Origin: JBGLNL01 sp964548045
Lineage (GTDB): Bacteria > Chloroflexota > Dehalococcoidia > SZUA-161 > SpSt-899
Direction of reading: 5' to 3'
Assembly: GCA_964548045.1 (NCBI GenBank)
Contig: CAZJQZ010000025.1
Location: forward strand, 1 to 23,315
Length of the DNA stretch: 23,315 nt
The translations under genes were made by a program, and so were the position numbers. The notes below the pieces were generated by a model, which had not been told where the DNA came from, ran no database searches, and worked only from the letters and a program-made list of their open reading frames with translations. Positions 22,221 to 23,315 of this stretch are shown here, in pieces (positions within the stretch are counted from its first letter, which is position 1; each line of letters starts with the position of its first letter).

Positions 22221-23315
22221 ATGGATTTTGAATTACCCGAAGAAATGAGGTTGTTGCGGAATACGGTTCGTCAATTCGCTGATGAACAGATTGCCCCGTA
22301 TGCAGATGAGTGGGATGAAAAACACTATCTGCCTTATGAAGAAGCCATCAAGCCGATGGCCGAACTGGGCTTTTTCGGGACCGTTATTCCTGAGGAATAT
22401 GGCGGCAATGATATGGGATGGCTGGCAGCCACGATCATCACGGAAGAGATCGCACGGGCTTGCAGTGCCCTGAGGGTGCAGATCAATATGGAGACGCTCG
22501 GCTGCGCCTATACCATTTTCCGGTATGGTTCGGATGAACTCAAACAAAAAGGTTACATTCAGAAGCTGGTCAATGCGGAGTATCTGGGTTGCTTCGGCAT
22601 CACCGAGCCTGAGGCCGGATCAGATGTGATGGGCATAAAAACCACCGCAGTTGATAAAGGCGATCACTGGCTAATCAACGGCTCCAAAACATGGATTTCT
22701 AATGCCAGTGTTGCCGATGTGCTTATTTGCTATGCTTACACTGATAAAGAAGCCCGGGGGAAGGGCCTTTCGGCATTTGTTATCGAGCCGAAGAACTTTG
22801 AAGGTGTCAGCACGACCGCTCTGGACAAGATGGGAACCCACTCGATACCCACTGGTGAGGTATTCTTGGAGGATGTGAAGGTACCTAAAGAGAACATCCT
22901 CGGCAAACCGGGCGATGGCGCCAAGATCGTCTTTACTTCGTTGAACCAGACCCGCCTTTCTGCCTCGGCTGGCGGTATAGGGGTAGCGCAGGCTTGTCTG
23001 GACTCCACGGTCAGTTATTGCCAGGATCGCAAGCAGTTCGGCGAGCCTATCGGTAACTTCCAGATGAATCAGGACTTCATTGCTCAGGTTGCCTGCGAAC
23101 TGGAGGCCGCCCGATATATGGTATACAAGTCCGCTTTGGAAAAGGATCAGGGGAACATCGGTAACACCTACGAGGTAGCAATTGCCAAATATCTTTCCGG
23201 GGAAATCGCTGTTAAGGCCTCACACATGGCGATGAAAATCATGGGCGCATATGGGTATTCCACCGAGTATCCGGTGGCCCGATATTATCGCGACGCGCCG
23301 CTGTACGAGATTGTA
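22221..23315 (+). CDS. Acyl-CoA dehydrogenase, 3' end beyond the window
   Basis: The first 365 residues of an acyl-CoA dehydrogenase of about 380 are present. They include the N-terminal helical domain (MDFELPEEMRLLRNTVRQFA), the FAD-binding FGITEPEAGSDV (125-136) and WISNASVADV (158-167) in the beta domain, and the C-terminal helices with DRKQFGEPIGNFQ (269-281) and IMGAYGYSTEYPVARYYRDAP (340-360). The frame leaves the window at LYEIV, immediately before the expected EGT that holds the catalytic Glu in the short/medium-chain and glutaryl-CoA types. The alternative base position of isovaleryl-CoA dehydrogenase reads LNQTR, with no Glu, so the base should indeed be the one outside the window. 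The sequence looks closest to glutaryl- or short-chain types. It has a strong AAGGAGGA ribosome site. Confidence 0.92.
   Translation, partial: MDFELPEEMRLLRNTVRQFADEQIAPYADEWDEKHYLPYEEAIKPMAELGFFGTVIPEEYGGNDMGWLAATIITEEIARACSALRVQINMETLGCAYTIFRYGSDELKQKGYIQKLVNAEYLGCFGITEPEAGSDVMGIKTTAVDKGDHWLINGSKTWISNASVADVLICYAYTDKEARGKGLSAFVIEPKNFEGVSTTALDKMGTHSIPTGEVFLEDVKVPKENILGKPGDGAKIVFTSLNQTRLSASAGGIGVAQACLDSTVSYCQDRKQFGEPIGNFQMNQDFIAQVACELEAARYMVYKSALEKDQGNIGNTYEVAIAKYLSGEIAVKASHMAMKIMGAYGYSTEYPVARYYRDAPLYEIV

Overview
The window reads as chromosomal DNA of a bacterium with roughly 50% GC and consensus sigma-70 promoters. It carries housekeeping genes (mnmE, ftsH, clpC, radA, panB, panD) beside a catabolic cluster of acyl-CoA and flavin/iron-sulfur enzymes. 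That mix suggests an anaerobic or facultative Chloroflexota-type organism such as Dehalococcoidia. The assignment is an inference from gene style only, since no rRNA or other taxonomic marker is present.

Positions 1-429 hold a 50-codon remnant of a gene on the minus strand, GC-rich inverted repeats and an extended -10 promoter. From 430 to 8542 runs a rightward cluster: an FAD-binding oxidase, an Fe-S protein with two CCG domains (HdrB/GlcF type), a second FAD-binding oxidase, an acyl-CoA dehydrogenase split by two adjacent in-frame TAA codons, an amidohydrolase-2 protein lacking expected metal ligands, and a family III (CaiB/BaiF) CoA-transferase. Its spacers carry palindromic repeats, including two 34-nt copies (33/34 identical) in opposite orientation around the dehydrogenase and amidohydrolase genes. 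The likely scheme is CoA activation, dehydrogenation, then electron transfer through the flavin/Fe-S proteins; the substrate is unknown.

From 8722 to 12737 come a single-domain cNMP-fold protein (minus strand), mnmE with an apparently leaderless mRNA, and a phosphate-uptake pair (DUF47 accessory protein plus Pit) behind a consensus promoter. FtsH (14964-12766, minus) is unusual: its M41 protease domain contains an insert of about 75 residues that resembles the protein's own N-terminal extracytoplasmic domain.

From 17908 leftward to 15036 is a pantothenate operon: promoter, leader of about 150 nt ending in an intrinsic terminator, gamma-carbonic-anhydrase-like protein, Rossmann/DUF2520 reductase-like protein, panD and panB. 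The leader has the layout of a transcription-attenuation switch. radA and clpC lie further right on the minus strand. Divergent from clpC is a second acyl-CoA dehydrogenase, cut by the window end just before its expected catalytic residue. No tRNA, rRNA, CRISPR array or insertion sequence was found.
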